From an uncultured Lachnospiraceae bacterium (GTDB lineage Bacteria; Bacillota; Clostridia; Lachnospirales; Lachnospiraceae), in NCBI GenBank assembly GCA_947586255.1, contig CANPXP010000004.1, forward strand, positions 40,034-104,033: 64,000 nt of DNA, given 5' to 3'. Position numbers and translations under genes: made by a program. Numbering within the stretch: the stretch's first letter is position 1; every line of letters begins with the position of its first letter. The notes below the pieces were generated by a model. That model ran no database searches, was not told the DNA's origin, and worked only from the letters and a program-made list of their open reading frames with translations. This document shows positions 17,608-26,473 of this stretch, piece after piece.

Positions 17608-18789
17608 TTAGTCTCTGGTCACGATCGTCGCACAGCCCATGCCGCCGCCGATGCACAGCGTCGCCAGACCCTTCTTCGCGTCGCGCTTCTCCATCTCGTG
17701 CAGCAGCGTTACCAGAATACGGCAGCCAGAAGCGCCTACCGGATGGCCGAGCGCAATCGCGCCGCCGTTCACGTTGAGCACGTCGTCCTTAAAGCCGAGA
17801 TCCTTCTGTACCGCCAGAGACTGCGCCGCGAAAGCCTCGTTCGCCTCGATCAGATCGAAGTCGTCGATCTTCATGCCGGCCTTGGCCATCGCCTTCTGCG
17901 TCGCGGGCACGGGACCCACGCCCATGATCGCGGGATCCACGCCGCCCAGAGCGCCCGCCACGAAGGTCGCCATAGGCTTTACGCCCAGCTCCTTCGCCTT
18001 CTCCTCACTCATCACCACGATCGCAGCCGCGCCGTCGTTGATACCGGAAGCGTTGGCCGCCGTGACGATGCCGTCGGGCTTGAACGCGGGGCGCAGCTTG
18101 GAGATGCTCTCCACGGTAACGCCTGCGCGGGGACCTTCATCCGTGTCGAATACGACCGTCTCTTTTTTCTTCTTGACCTCTACGGGAACGATCTCGTCCT
18201 TGAACTTGCCCTCAGCGCGTGCCTTCTCGCATTTCTGCTGAGACCATGCCGCGAACTTGTCCAGATCCTCTCTCGTGAAACCGTATTTCTCGGCCACGTT
18301 CTCCGCCGTGATACCCATGTGATAATTGTTGAAAGCATCCCACAGCGCGTCGTTCACCATGGTGTCCACCAGTGTCGCGTTGTTCATTCTGTATCCGTAA
18401 CGTCCCTGCATCGCCGCGTAAGGAGCCATGGACATATTCTCCATACCGCCGGCCACTACAACGTCCGCGTCGCCCGCCTGAATCATCTGCGCCGCCATAT
18501 TCACGCAGTTTAAACCGGAACCGCAGACCACATTCACCGTCACCGCGGGCGTCGTGACAGGCAGCCCCGCATTGATGGAGGCCTGACGCGCCACGTTCTG
18601 TCCCAGACCAGCCTGGATAACGCAGCCCATATATACATGATCGACAGCATCCGCGGGAACGCCCGCTCTCTTCAACGCCTCTTTGATTACGATAGAGCCG
18701 AGCACCGGCGCCGGCGTCGTGCTCAGTCCTCCGCCCATAGTACCGATTGCCGTACGGCAGGCTCCCGCCAAAACTACTTTTTTTGCCAT
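17608..18789 (-). CDS. thlA: Acetyl-CoA acetyltransferase (thiolase)
   Basis: A 393-residue biosynthetic thiolase that condenses two acetyl-CoA into acetoacetyl-CoA, the first step of the butyrate route. The active-site Cys lies in [16 protein letters not shown], the His in [16 protein letters not shown], and the C-terminal Cys in CIGGGMGCA. The track ORF has 21 extra codons; ATG 18789 ([16 protein letters not shown]) is the real start, with GGAGGG upstream. It is the first gene of the operon; a promoter lies at 18888-18916. Confidence 0.95.
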   Translation of the reverse strand: MAKKVVLAGACRTAIGTMGGGLSTTPAPVLGSIVIKEALKRAGVPADAVDHVYMGCVIQAGLGQNVARQASINAGLPVTTPAVTVNVVCGSGLNCVNMAAQMIQAGDADVVVAGGMENMSMAPYAAMQGRYGYRMNNATLVDTMVNDALWDAFNNYHMGITAENVAEKYGFTREDLDKFAAWSQQKCEKARAEGKFKDEIVPVEVKKKKETVVFDTDEGPRAGVTVESISKLRPAFKPDGIVTAANASGINDGAAAIVVMSEEKAKELGVKPMATFVAGALGGVDPAIMGVGPVPATQKAMAKAGMKIDDFDLIEANEAFAAQSLAVQKDLGFKDDVLNVNGGAIALGHPVGASGCRILVTLLHEMEKRDAKKGLATLCIGGGMGCATIVTRD

Positions 18790-18885
18790 CTTTTTTCCCT
18801 CCATTGTGGTGTTAATTTGTAACAAAATCCTTGATTTTTCCATAGCCGACAAAGATTGTTATTTTTTTATCATTGTCCGCATTTC

Positions 18886-19992
18886 CTATTGTATCATAGA
18901 GGCATTGTTTTTGCAATGCTTTTCTGCCTCGGGATCCCGCATTTCGCGGACACGCTTCCACTCCTTCGTCCCGGCGGCTTTTGCGACCTCGCTGCGGTTG
19001 CGGTAGAGGAACTTGCTCAGCTCATAGCAGTCCACCCAGATCTCGTTGTCGCCCTCCTTCTGGGACTCGTCGAAAATCAGCTGCAGGCCCCAGTGCAGAT
19101 GCACCGTCTCGATGTTGTTGACGTTCTCCTTCACACTGTAACCGGTGTGCCCCATGTAGCCGATCACGTCGCCCGCCGTCACCACATCGCCTTCCGCCAG
19201 CCCTTCCGCATAAGGGTAATTCTGCCGCAGGTGCGCGTAGTAATAGTAGCGCCTGCCGTCGAAACTGCGGATGCCGATGCGCCAGCCGCCGTACTGGTTC
19301 CAGCCCAGCGCCTCCACCACCCCGGATTCCACGGCGATGATCGGCGTGCCGATCTGCCCCATCATGTCATGTCCCAGGTGCGGCCTCGCATAGCCGTAGC
19401 TCCTGGACGCCCCGAAGTCGTCGTAGTGACTGTAGTCAAAACCTTTAGCGATAGGCGAGAACGCCTTGAGCCCGTAATAGCTTTTCCAGCCCTCGTCCTC
19501 CTTCAGCGAGAATTCGCCCACCATGCCGCCCAGCACGGCGCCGTACGCCTCCAGATAATAATCGTAGTATTCCATATCCTCCGTGAGTTCGGCCATCGTC
19601 GTCCGGCCGCCTGCGATCTTTTCAGCCGCCTCCCGGATCAGCCTGACACTGCCGCCGTCAAACGCGCCTCCCGTCCTCGCCCCGGCATAGGCCAGCAGCT
19701 CGATCCAGTCAAGATGCGGCTCCTTCCCGTAGGAATCCACATCCTGTCCGTACGCCTCCGCCATCGCCTCACAGGTCACGTTGAACTCCACCCACTTGAT
19801 ATAGCCGTCTGCCGTCGCCTCGACGGCCTCCCCGCTCTCCGAACTCCAGGCTGTGCCCTCTCCCATCCGCGCCGAAGCCTGCCATCTGCCGGTCAGTTCC
19901 CTTCCTATGGTCACACACCCCAGCGCCAGCAGCAAGATAAGTTCCACCCGCACGGCGAACCGAATACCGCCCTGCCCTTTTCGTCTCCTCAT
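18886..19992 (-). CDS. M23 family peptidase (LytM/LasA-like), membrane-anchored
   Basis: A 368-residue protein with an N-terminal helix (about residues 15-30, uncleaved anchor or signal) and an outside part. The last 190 residues are an M23 zinc peptidase domain: first metal site HLGHDMMGQIGTP, HxH motif VHLHWGLQL near the end. Such enzymes cut peptide cross-links in peptidoglycan. The middle (residues 60-175) has no recognised domain. I start at ATG 19992, which has GGGAG upstream; the track uses a GTG two codons earlier. A function in sporulation or wall turnover is possible but cannot be settled. Confidence 0.85.
   Translation of the reverse strand: MRRRKGQGGIRFAVRVELILLLALGCVTIGRELTGRWQASARMGEGTAWSSESGEAVEATADGYIKWVEFNVTCEAMAEAYGQDVDSYGKEPHLDWIELLAYAGARTGGAFDGGSVRLIREAAEKIAGGRTTMAELTEDMEYYDYYLEAYGAVLGGMVGEFSLKEDEGWKSYYGLKAFSPIAKGFDYSHYDDFGASRSYGYARPHLGHDMMGQIGTPIIAVESGVVEALGWNQYGGWRIGIRSFDGRRYYYYAHLRQNYPYAEGLAEGDVVTAGDVIGYMGHTGYSVKENVNNIETVHLHWGLQLIFDESQKEGDNEIWVDCYELSKFLYRNRSEVAKAAGTKEWKRVREMRDPEAEKHCKNNASMIQ
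18888..18916 (-). promoter_or_regulatory. Sigma-A promoter of the butyrate operon
   Basis: Minus strand TTGCAA, 17-bp spacer, TACAAT, 99 nt before the thlA start. The boxes lie inside the last codons of the M23 peptidase gene. A small GCATTG/CAATGC hairpin overlaps the -35. Confidence 0.6.
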
Positions 19993-20077
19993 ACACACTC
20001 CCGCAAATCCGTCCGCCCGGCGCAGCGCCTCGCCGCCCGATTGCCGGGCATGGCCCGGAATTATGGTTATGTATATG

Positions 20078-20110
20078 AAAAAACCCTGCGGGTTATGTCA
20101 GCCCGCAGGG
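20078..20110 (-). terminator. Terminator of the hibernation factor gene
   Basis: Minus strand CCCTGCGGG and CCCGCAGGG pair perfectly (9 bp) and are followed by TTTTTT. It lies 24 bp after the hpf stop. Confidence 0.85.
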
Positions 20111-20133
20111 ATTGTCCTGCCAGTTTATCCTGT

Positions 20134-20661
20134 TTAGATTTCCGGTTCAATCAGTCCGTACGTATTGCCCTTTCTCTTGTAGACCACGTTGACCTGATCC
20201 GTCTCCGCATTGCAGAATACGAAGAAGCTGTGCCCGAGAAGCTCCATCTGCACGCAGGCGTCTTCCGGATACATCGGCTTGATATCGAATTTCTTCGTCC
20301 GGATGATCTGCACTTCCTCGTCTTCCATATAATCCTTCTCGACAAACTCCTGTTTGAAGAAGGCAGAAGCCTGCTTCTTGTCGATCAGTTTCGTCTTGTA
20401 CTTCTTGAGCTGCCTCTCGATGATTTCCTCCACCAGATCGATGGACACATACATATCGCTGCTGACCTGCTCGGAACGAATGATATTGCCCTTCACCGGG
20501 ATCGTCACTTCGATTTTCTGCCTGTCCTTCTCAACGCTCAGCGTAACATACACTTCCGTGTCCTCGGTAAAATACTTTTCCAGCTTGCCGATCTTATCCT
20601 CCACAGCAGACCGTAAGCCAGGTGTCACTTCAATGTTTTTGCCCGTAATGATAAATTTCAT
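20134..20661 (-). CDS. hpf: Long-form ribosome hibernation promoting factor
   Basis: A 175-residue HPF of the long type. The N-terminal RaiA/YfiA domain (KFIITGKNIEVTPGLRSAV) binds the decoding centre of the 30S subunit; the C-terminal domain (from about residue 115, with KRKGNTYGLIEPE at the end) dimerises to form 100S ribosomes in slow-growing cells. I use ATG 20661 (MKFIITGKN), 9 nt after AAAGGG; the track includes eight unsupported codons. The gene is alone between a terminator and a probable promoter. Confidence 0.94.
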   Translation of the reverse strand: MKFIITGKNIEVTPGLRSAVEDKIGKLEKYFTEDTEVYVTLSVEKDRQKIEVTIPVKGNIIRSEQVSSDMYVSIDLVEEIIERQLKKYKTKLIDKKQASAFFKQEFVEKDYMEDEEVQIIRTKKFDIKPMYPEDACVQMELLGHSFFVFCNAETDQVNVVYKRKGNTYGLIEPEI

Positions 20662-20684
20662 ATCACTCATCCCTTTCGTTGGCA

Positions 20685-22625
20685 TTATTGTATGGTAAGT
20701 ATATCACATTTTGTATCCGCGGGGCAACTATTCGCGGCCGTGTTTTCACTTTTTGTCGCGTTCTCATCCCTGCCCGCCACCAACAGCAGACCTATGCCCA
20801 AAGGCAGGAAACAGTATGCCGGGTAGGCATAGCGGAACACCGCATAGATCGGCGCGGCGATCAACAGGGTGACGATATTTCCCAACGGCGGCACCACGGC
20901 GTACCAGCAGCTCTTCCTGCGGTACAGCAGAACCAGCAGGAACAGGCAGAGATAGGTCTGCAGTCCCAGACTGTAATATTCCGAAAATGTCTCATTTTCA
21001 TAGTCAAACAGGAACTCTTCAAACTGCCCGGTCATATGCGCCGGCAGCAGGGAATGTTTCTCCATCCCGAACCCCGTCCCGCCGCTCTCCAGCACTTTAT
21101 ATTGTACCCGATGATACCAGTACCCCTTTGTCTGCTCAAACCATGCGTGGAGATAGCCATAGGGATTTTTGACGCCGATCCCAAGCCATAGCCGAAAGTA
21201 TTGCCACTTGTCCGCCTTGATGATCTCCTCGTTGGGCCTCACAAGATTTTTGACATAATCGGCGTCCCATTCACAGTATGCTTCCCTGACCGCCGCCGGA
21301 TCGACAACCGCTGTAATCATGTTGTACTCCTCTGCGTCAATGTCCCCGTCAATACTGATGACAAAGGCAATCTGCTGCAGCGGAACAGACCATGATTCCA
21401 CGGCTTCCGTCTGCTTTACTCCCCAGAGCCGCAGGCAGACCACATTGATCAGCAGCACATACGCCATCACTATGACCAAATAGGAGCAAAGCAGCTTCTT
21501 CCAGTCAAATTTCCGACAGTAAAGCAGGGCCAGCCCCAGCATCAGCATCACAAAAATACCGTTATTTCTCATCAGGCATACCAACAGCCCCAGCACAGCA
21601 AACCACAGATACCAGCGTCTCGTATTTTCCGCCTGCACCAGTCCTACGCACAACAATAACATACAGCCAGAAAAGATAATATCTTTCCACATCGTAAGCG
21701 AGTGCTGCTGCTTGATCGGATCAAGCGCATACGCCATCTCCAGAACAACCAGCCAAAAAGGGCTGAGCCCTCTGCGGTACAGAACCGTCATCGCCGCTGC
21801 AAAGCATCCCGCCATAAAGACAAGGGAAAAAATGGTATATGCCGCAAAGCCGCCGTTGGCAGTTCCGGTCAGCGCGCTGCCCAGCCGGAACCAGAAGCTT
21901 ATCAGCATGGTATAATACCACGGATGATGGTTGGAAGGCACTTCCTGCCCCAGGATCTGCGCCATCTGGTGCAGGGAATCTCCCGTCAGTATCCCTGGAT
22001 ATCTGAGCAGAAAAGCCGGAACACACAGCAAAATATTCAAGGTAAGGCACAGCACAAAAACCCACAGACCGCCACGCCGCTCATGGATGCAGAAACGCCT
22101 GTCCGACAACAGCCTGTCCGCCAGCAAAAAGCAGCGCCGGAACAGAACAACCCAGAAAAATGTCAGCACAATGCCCACCACCGCCACATTGACGTCATAG
22201 CTCTCGTTGAGTGCTGTACTGACAGCATACAGCAGCGCAAGCACCGCTCCTCCCCACAGATAAGGCCCCCGCGCACAGGCCAGAGGCACCACCGCTTCCA
22301 GAAGAACCAGCACTACCAATACCCAGATGAAGCACAGTACGGCATATCCCCAAAATTCATAACAGGTATAAAATTTCGCCAGCGCCAGTACCGTTGCGAT
22401 ATTGACAAGCAGTGGAACGGGACGAAGCCGGCGTCTGATATTTTCCCAGCTTAATTCCCGCCTGTACTCTATCAGGAAAAAGAGAAACAGATAAAACACA
22501 TAGGGAAGAAGCGAATCCATCGTAAAGGTAAAAAGGTGTGTCCGCTTTAGAACAAAAACCAGAAGAGCCGTCAGCAAAACACTGCAGCATTTTGAAAAAA
22601 ATTGATTTCCGCGAAGTTTTTCCAC
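20685..22625 (-). CDS. Polytopic membrane protein, DUF6020-like (GT-C glycosyltransferase-like)
   Basis: A protein of about 646 residues with some 12-14 hydrophobic helices. After the first helices comes an extracytoplasmic loop with RYPGILTGDSLHQMAQILG and SNHHPWYYTML, a pattern I associate with DUF6020 proteins; the Asp in GDS and the large outside loop near residues 430-540 recall GT-C lipid-linked sugar transferases. The enzymatic role is inferred only. The start is uncertain: TTG 22628 or GTG 22625, both after AAAGGG. No neighbouring sugar-pathway gene supports a specific pathway. Confidence 0.7.
   Translation of the reverse strand: MEKLRGNQFFSKCCSVLLTALLVFVLKRTHLFTFTMDSLLPYVFYLFLFFLIEYRRELSWENIRRRLRPVPLLVNIATVLALAKFYTCYEFWGYAVLCFIWVLVVLVLLEAVVPLACARGPYLWGGAVLALLYAVSTALNESYDVNVAVVGIVLTFFWVVLFRRCFLLADRLLSDRRFCIHERRGGLWVFVLCLTLNILLCVPAFLLRYPGILTGDSLHQMAQILGQEVPSNHHPWYYTMLISFWFRLGSALTGTANGGFAAYTIFSLVFMAGCFAAAMTVLYRRGLSPFWLVVLEMAYALDPIKQQHSLTMWKDIIFSGCMLLLCVGLVQAENTRRWYLWFAVLGLLVCLMRNNGIFVMLMLGLALLYCRKFDWKKLLCSYLVIVMAYVLLINVVCLRLWGVKQTEAVESWSVPLQQIAFVISIDGDIDAEEYNMITAVVDPAAVREAYCEWDADYVKNLVRPNEEIIKADKWQYFRLWLGIGVKNPYGYLHAWFEQTKGYWYHRVQYKVLESGGTGFGMEKHSLLPAHMTGQFEEFLFDYENETFSEYYSLGLQTYLCLFLLVLLYRRKSCWYAVVPPLGNIVTLLIAAPIYAVFRYAYPAYCFLPLGIGLLLVAGRDENATKSENTAANSCPADTKCDILTIQ
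20698..20727 (-). promoter_or_regulatory. Probable promoter of hpf
   Basis: Minus strand TTGCCC, 18-bp spacer, TATACT, overlapping the last codons of the upstream membrane protein gene and 37 nt before the hpf start. Confidence 0.45.
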
Positions 22626-22857
22626 CAAAGCACATCCCTTTCACAATATAAATTCATTTGATGTCAACGCGTCATTGATTGCTTTGCTATCCTAGCATAT
22701 CATATCTCCGCTCACAGCGTCCAGACATTTTTTGATGCCTCAAATGTCAAGAGATTTTTTAAGTTTTTTTGTCAAATAGCGCGTTTTCATGACAACTTCA
22801 CAAAACATCCGTTTGGACAGGTTTCCATAAATCCGGACAGATTTTTGATGGAAAACA

Positions 22858-22929
22858 TGTGGATAACGTGGATAAGTCGGTGTATAAATGCATTTTCCGC
22901 AAAAATTGGGTTGTTTTTTCTGTGGATAA
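22858..22929. promoter_or_regulatory. Cluster of three DnaA boxes
   Basis: TGTGGATAA (22858-22866), directly followed by CGTGGATAA (22867-22875), and TGTGGATAA again (22921-22929): the reverse complement of the TTATCCACA consensus, two perfect and one with one mismatch. They lie in a 480-bp AT-rich gap (22629-23109) that contains no convincing gene. dnaA and dnaN are not in the window, so this is not evidently oriC. Confidence 0.6.
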
Positions 22930-23048
22930 CAGGCACCCAAACATTGTACTAAAAAAACAACAAAAAACAATTTGGGAAATCTTTTGTACAAGATATACAA
23001 AGTCTTCAAAATGCAAGCAGAAAACAGAGAAAGCTCCACGCCAAAACA

Positions 23049-23070
23049 GGCGGCCGATCACTCGGCCGCC
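23049..23070 (-). terminator. Terminator of the NlpC/P60 gene
   Basis: GGCGGCCGA and TCGGCCGCC pair perfectly around a 4-nt loop, followed on the minus strand by TGTTTTGG. It lies 40 bp after the stop codon. Confidence 0.75.
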
Positions 23071-23109
23071 CCTGCATTTCACTATGGTTTCTCTGTGTAT
23101 TGTCCGTCA

Positions 23110-24426
23110 TCAGAAGATTCTTCTGATCGAAAGGATGGAACGATACGTCGCGCTCGACACGATGATACCGGTCTTCGACGTCGACGCGTGCACGATCTGT
23201 CCGTTGCCCACATAGATGCCGACGTGTCCGGAATAGCAGATGATATCACCGGGCTGCGCATTCTCGATGCCGTTGACGGTCGCGCCCACGCTTCTGTCCG
23301 CCGCGGACGAATGCGGCAGGCTCACACCGAAATTGTTGTATACGCTCATGACGAAACCGGAGCAGTCCGTGCCGTTCGTCAGACTCGAGCCGCCGTACAC
23401 GTACGGATTGCCGACGAACTGTACCGCAAAGTTGGCGACATCCGCGCCGGTGCTGCCCGTAGGGCTCGCGTAGGTCTTGCCGCCGCTCGTCTGCGTTTTC
23501 GAAGAGGAACCGGCATTCTCCGCGGCCTTCCGGCTTGCAGCCTCCTTCGCCGCCTTGCGGGACGCCTCTTCCTTGGCCAGTCTCGCTCTCTCCTCCTCGA
23601 TGGATTCCGCTTTGACAAACTCAGTGGACAGCGTTACGTAATCCATGGACACGTATCCGTCGCCCTCCTCGATATTAACCTTCACCCAGCCGTCCAGCTC
23701 TTCCGTGACGATCAGCTCATCCTCGATCGGCACCAGACCGAGCACCGTGGCGTCCAGATCAGGCTCTTCACGCACCTTCAGAGTTGTCGTCGTAACCGTA
23801 GCGATACGGGTTCCGGCCTCCTTGGCATAATCCACGGCGTCATCGCCCGTCACACAGAACTCCGCCTTCACATAGCCCTCCACGGAGCCGGAATTGATCT
23901 TATACCAGCCGTCTTCCTCCTCGATGAAGTTGCCGACCGATTTGTTATACAGCTTGCCGACAATATTGCCATCCTCGCTGGGGATATCCCTGACGTTCAC
24001 ATAGTCGTTGACCTTGGCGATCACCAGATCCTTAAAGCTTTCTTCCTCCTCGGAAAGCCCGGTGTTCGCGGCCTTCTTCAGATCCTCCGTATATCCCTTA
24101 CTGAAAACGATCGTATCCTCAATCTTCTTCGCGGGCGCCGCGCTCACCTTATCCTCGGTGCTGGCGATCTCAGCGAAGCTGCCCACCTGCACGCTGCCGA
24201 CGCTCATGCCGCTCGCCTCCTCGCTCAGGGCCGCTTCCTTCTCGGACTCCTCCTGAAGAGAGGAGAGCGATGTAGATTTATCCTCGCTCTGCAAAGAATA
24301 GTCAATGCCAGACGACGGCAGAACAGACGCCACGTTATCGGAGGCGTGCACGTTCATTCCCGTCCCCGTAAAACTCAGGACCGCTGCCATCATGCCGGCT
24401 GTCATTTTCACATATCTGTTCTTCAT
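23110..24426 (-). CDS. Secreted NlpC/P60 peptidoglycan hydrolase with SH3 domains
   Basis: A 438-residue exported cell-wall hydrolase. A signal peptide (cleavage probably after NVHA, residue 28) is followed by a linker, two bacterial SH3 domains (residues 135-190 with VNVRDIPSEDG, and 205-270 with LKVREEPDLDATV) for wall binding, an Ala/Lys/Glu helix (residues 275-310), and a C-terminal NlpC/P60 domain with catalytic Cys in TDCSGFVMSVYNN and His in GDIICYSGHVGIY, third polar residue in QIVHAS. It cuts D-Glu-DAP or similar bonds. A WalR-like box and a sigma-A promoter lie upstream, as expected for an autolysin gene. Confidence 0.92.
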   Translation of the reverse strand: MKNRYVKMTAGMMAAVLSFTGTGMNVHASDNVASVLPSSGIDYSLQSEDKSTSLSSLQEESEKEAALSEEASGMSVGSVQVGSFAEIASTEDKVSAAPAKKIEDTIVFSKGYTEDLKKAANTGLSEEEESFKDLVIAKVNDYVNVRDIPSEDGNIVGKLYNKSVGNFIEEEDGWYKINSGSVEGYVKAEFCVTGDDAVDYAKEAGTRIATVTTTTLKVREEPDLDATVLGLVPIEDELIVTEELDGWVKVNIEEGDGYVSMDYVTLSTEFVKAESIEEERARLAKEEASRKAAKEAASRKAAENAGSSSKTQTSGGKTYASPTGSTGADVANFAVQFVGNPYVYGGSSLTNGTDCSGFVMSVYNNFGVSLPHSSAADRSVGATVNGIENAQPGDIICYSGHVGIYVGNGQIVHASTSKTGIIVSSATYRSILSIRRIF

Positions 24427-24429
24427 AAA

Positions 24430-24447
24430 CTACCTCATTTGTTACAA
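24430..24447 (-). promoter_or_regulatory. WalR-like box in the leader of the NlpC/P60 gene
   Basis: TGTAAC-N5-TGTAAC on the minus strand fits the WalR consensus TGTWAH-N5-TGTWAH exactly. It lies just downstream of the likely transcription start, where WalR usually represses. It also overlaps the ribosome-binding area. Confidence 0.5.
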
Positions 24448-24467
24448 AATTGTTACATGTTGGCTAT

Positions 24468-24496
24468 AATATAACATTGAAAATGCGTTTTGTCAA
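24468..24496 (-). promoter_or_regulatory. Sigma-A promoter of the NlpC/P60 gene
   Basis: Perfect TTGACA, 17-bp spacer, TATATT, about 42 nt upstream of the start codon. Confidence 0.8.
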
Positions 24497-24651
24497 CTAC
24501 AGCATATACCAATAAAAGCGCGTATTTACGCAATCCCTTGTATATTCTGCCACGCTTCACAAAGATTTCATAATTGTAACAAATGATAGTCCGGCACTTT
24601 TCACAAAAAATTTCGCCCCGGCATCCCGCTTTCTGATATACTGAACAAGGT

Positions 24652-25569
24652 TCATCGCTTATCAGTCAGATACCGCTCCGCGGACGCCACCGCGCACGCG
24701 CCGTCCGCCACCGCCGTGACAATCTGACGCACCTGTTTCGTCCGCACATCCCCCGCCGCGAAGATGCCCGCCGTCCGCGTGGCGCAGTCCTCCCCCGCGA
24801 TCACATAGCCCTGCCCGTCGCATGCCACGATGTCCCGGAACAGCTCCGTGTTCGGGCGCATCCCCACCGCGATGAACAGGCCATCCACCGCCAGTTCCTC
24901 CTCCGTCTGCTCCGCCGTGCCGCGCAGCTTCACGCCTTCCATAAGCCCGTCACCATAGATGTCCCGCACCGTCCTGTTCCACAGAACCTCCACATTCCCG
25001 CACGCCGCCAGCTTGTCCTGCAGCCCTCTCGCCGCCCGCAGGCTGTCGCGCCTGTGAATCAGACTCACCCTGCCGCACATGCGCGCAAGATAGATCGCGT
25101 CCTCCACCGCCACGTCGCCGCCGCCGACCACCGCCACGTTCTTGCCCTTGAAGAAAGCGCCGTCGCAGGTCGCGCAGTAGGACACGCCTCTGCCCGCAAA
25201 CTTTTCCTCACCGGGCACGCCCAGTCGCCTGTGCTCTGCCCCCGTCGCCAGAATCAGCGTCCGCGCCTCATAGCTGCCGCCGTCCCCCGTTCTGACAGTC
25301 TTCACCTCTCCGTCGTCCCTGATCTCTGTGACCGAGGCCGTCTTAAATACCGCTCCCGCTGCGTCCGCGTGCTCCCGGAATTTCATCCCCATATCGAAGC
25401 CGCCGATGCCGGGCAGCCCGAGGTAATTGTCCACCTCATAGGTATTCAGGACCTGCCCGCCGCTCATAGGCTTCTCCTCGATTACCAACAACTCAAGTCC
25501 CGCGCGTCTGCCGTACACGGCCGCCGACAGCCCCGCCGGCCCGGAACCTATAATGATCAGATCGTACAT
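24652..25569 (-). CDS. trxB: Thioredoxin-disulfide reductase
   Basis: A 305-residue flavoprotein that reduces thioredoxin with NADPH. FAD site IIGSGPAGLSAAVYG, redox-active CATC in VSYCATCDGAFF, NADPH site VAVVGGGDVAVEDA, and the C-terminal FAD motif GIFAAGDVRTK. I start at ATG 25569 (MYDLIII), with GGAG 7 nt upstream; the track adds 12 codons. No thioredoxin gene is adjacent. It is divergent from the SDR gene. Confidence 0.92.
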   Translation of the reverse strand: MYDLIIIGSGPAGLSAAVYGRRAGLELLVIEEKPMSGGQVLNTYEVDNYLGLPGIGGFDMGMKFREHADAAGAVFKTASVTEIRDDGEVKTVRTGDGGSYEARTLILATGAEHRRLGVPGEEKFAGRGVSYCATCDGAFFKGKNVAVVGGGDVAVEDAIYLARMCGRVSLIHRRDSLRAARGLQDKLAACGNVEVLWNRTVRDIYGDGLMEGVKLRGTAEQTEEELAVDGLFIAVGMRPNTELFRDIVACDGQGYVIAGEDCATRTAGIFAAGDVRTKQVRQIVTAVADGACAVASAERYLTDKR

Positions 25570-25592
25570 ATGCGTTCTCCTTCCCTGCCTCT

Positions 25593-25620
25593 TTGCAAAT
25601 AACAAGTTTTCTTCTATAAT
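25593..25620 (+). promoter_or_regulatory. Sigma-A promoter of the SDR gene
   Basis: TTGCAA, 16-bp spacer, TATAAT, 93 nt upstream of ATG 25713. Confidence 0.55.
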
Positions 25621-25712
25621 AGGTGATAGGATGATCCATCGACATGATACATTATAACACGGATCGGAAATCAGATGTACCGCATCTTAATAAGATAAGA
25701 ACGGAGTCCCAG

Positions 25713-26459
25713 ATGAGCGAAAATATCCCCGGCAATTTCCAACCAAAATACGCCCTCGTCACAGGAGCGTCGCGCGGCATCGGCCTGGCTATCGCAGAGA
25801 AACTGGCCGCAGAAGGCTATCACCTGTACCTGACCTGCCTGCACTCCGCAAACCGCCTGGCTGAGCTGTCGGCTGAACTCTCCGCCCGGTACGGCGTCGT
25901 CTGCATACCCTTCACGGCGGATATGGGAAGCGCCGCGGATGTGGAGCGCCTCTTTGCCCAGATCGACTCTCTGGATCTGCTCGTCAACAACGCCGGCCTC
26001 TCCTATATAGGGCTTCTGCACGAAATGTCCGCAGATGACTGGCAGCGCGTGATGCGGACGAATCTGGACAGCCTCTTCTATACCTGCAGACACGCGATCC
26101 CGCTGATGTTAAAAAAGCACAGCGGCCGGATCATCAACATCTCCTCCGTCTGGGGAAATGTGGGCGCTTCCATGGAAGTCGCATACTCGGCCTCGAAAGG
26201 AGGCGTCAACGGCTTCACGCGGGCGCTGGCCAAGGAGCTTGCCCCCAGCGGCATTGCGGTCAACGCCATCGCCTGCGGCGTGATCGATACGGATATGAAC
26301 AGCAGCTTCTCCGAGGAGGACATGGAGGCACTGCGCGCGGAGATCCCCGCTGACCGCATCGGTCAACCCTCGGAGGTAGCCGATACCGTCCTCTCTCTCT
26401 TAAGGGCGCCCGCCTACCTGACCGGCCAGATCATCACGCTGGACGGCGGCTGGACGTAA
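25713..26459 (+). CDS. Short-chain dehydrogenase/reductase, probably YmfI-like (EF-P 5-aminopentanone reductase) or FabG-like
   Basis: A 248-residue classical SDR. NADP site TGASRGIGLAIAE, NNAG motif LVNNAGLSY, catalytic Ser in ISSVWGNVG, and YSASKGG. The Trp-containing SSVWG stretch and the following AYSASKGGVNGFTRALAKEL resemble the YmfI group that completes the EF-P modification; a general FabG-type reductase cannot be excluded because no fatty-acid gene is adjacent. I start at ATG 25713 with CGGAG upstream; the track starts 23 codons earlier in the leader. Convergent with the CotH gene, 14 bp apart. Confidence 0.85.
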   Translation: MSENIPGNFQPKYALVTGASRGIGLAIAEKLAAEGYHLYLTCLHSANRLAELSAELSARYGVVCIPFTADMGSAADVERLFAQIDSLDLLVNNAGLSYIGLLHEMSADDWQRVMRTNLDSLFYTCRHAIPLMLKKHSGRIINISSVWGNVGASMEVAYSASKGGVNGFTRALAKELAPSGIAVNAIACGVIDTDMNSSFSEEDMEALRAEIPADRIGQPSEVADTVLSLLRAPAYLTGQIITLDGGWT

Positions 26460-26473
26460 TGTGGACTGCTGTT

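Noticed and set aside
18856-20616. 586-codon plus-strand ORF
   Set aside because: It runs antisense to the M23 peptidase and hpf genes, has no domain and a shadow-like composition; long opposite ORFs are expected in GC-rich coding DNA.
22858-22929. Chromosomal origin oriC
   Set aside because: Only three DnaA boxes, and neither dnaA/dnaN nor rpmH/gidA neighbours in the window; kept as a DnaA-box cluster only.
22740-23082. Two overlapping minus-strand ORFs in the DnaA-box gap
   Set aside because: They have Cys/Phe-rich shadow-like sequences, no ribosome-binding site and run through the terminator of the NlpC/P60 gene.
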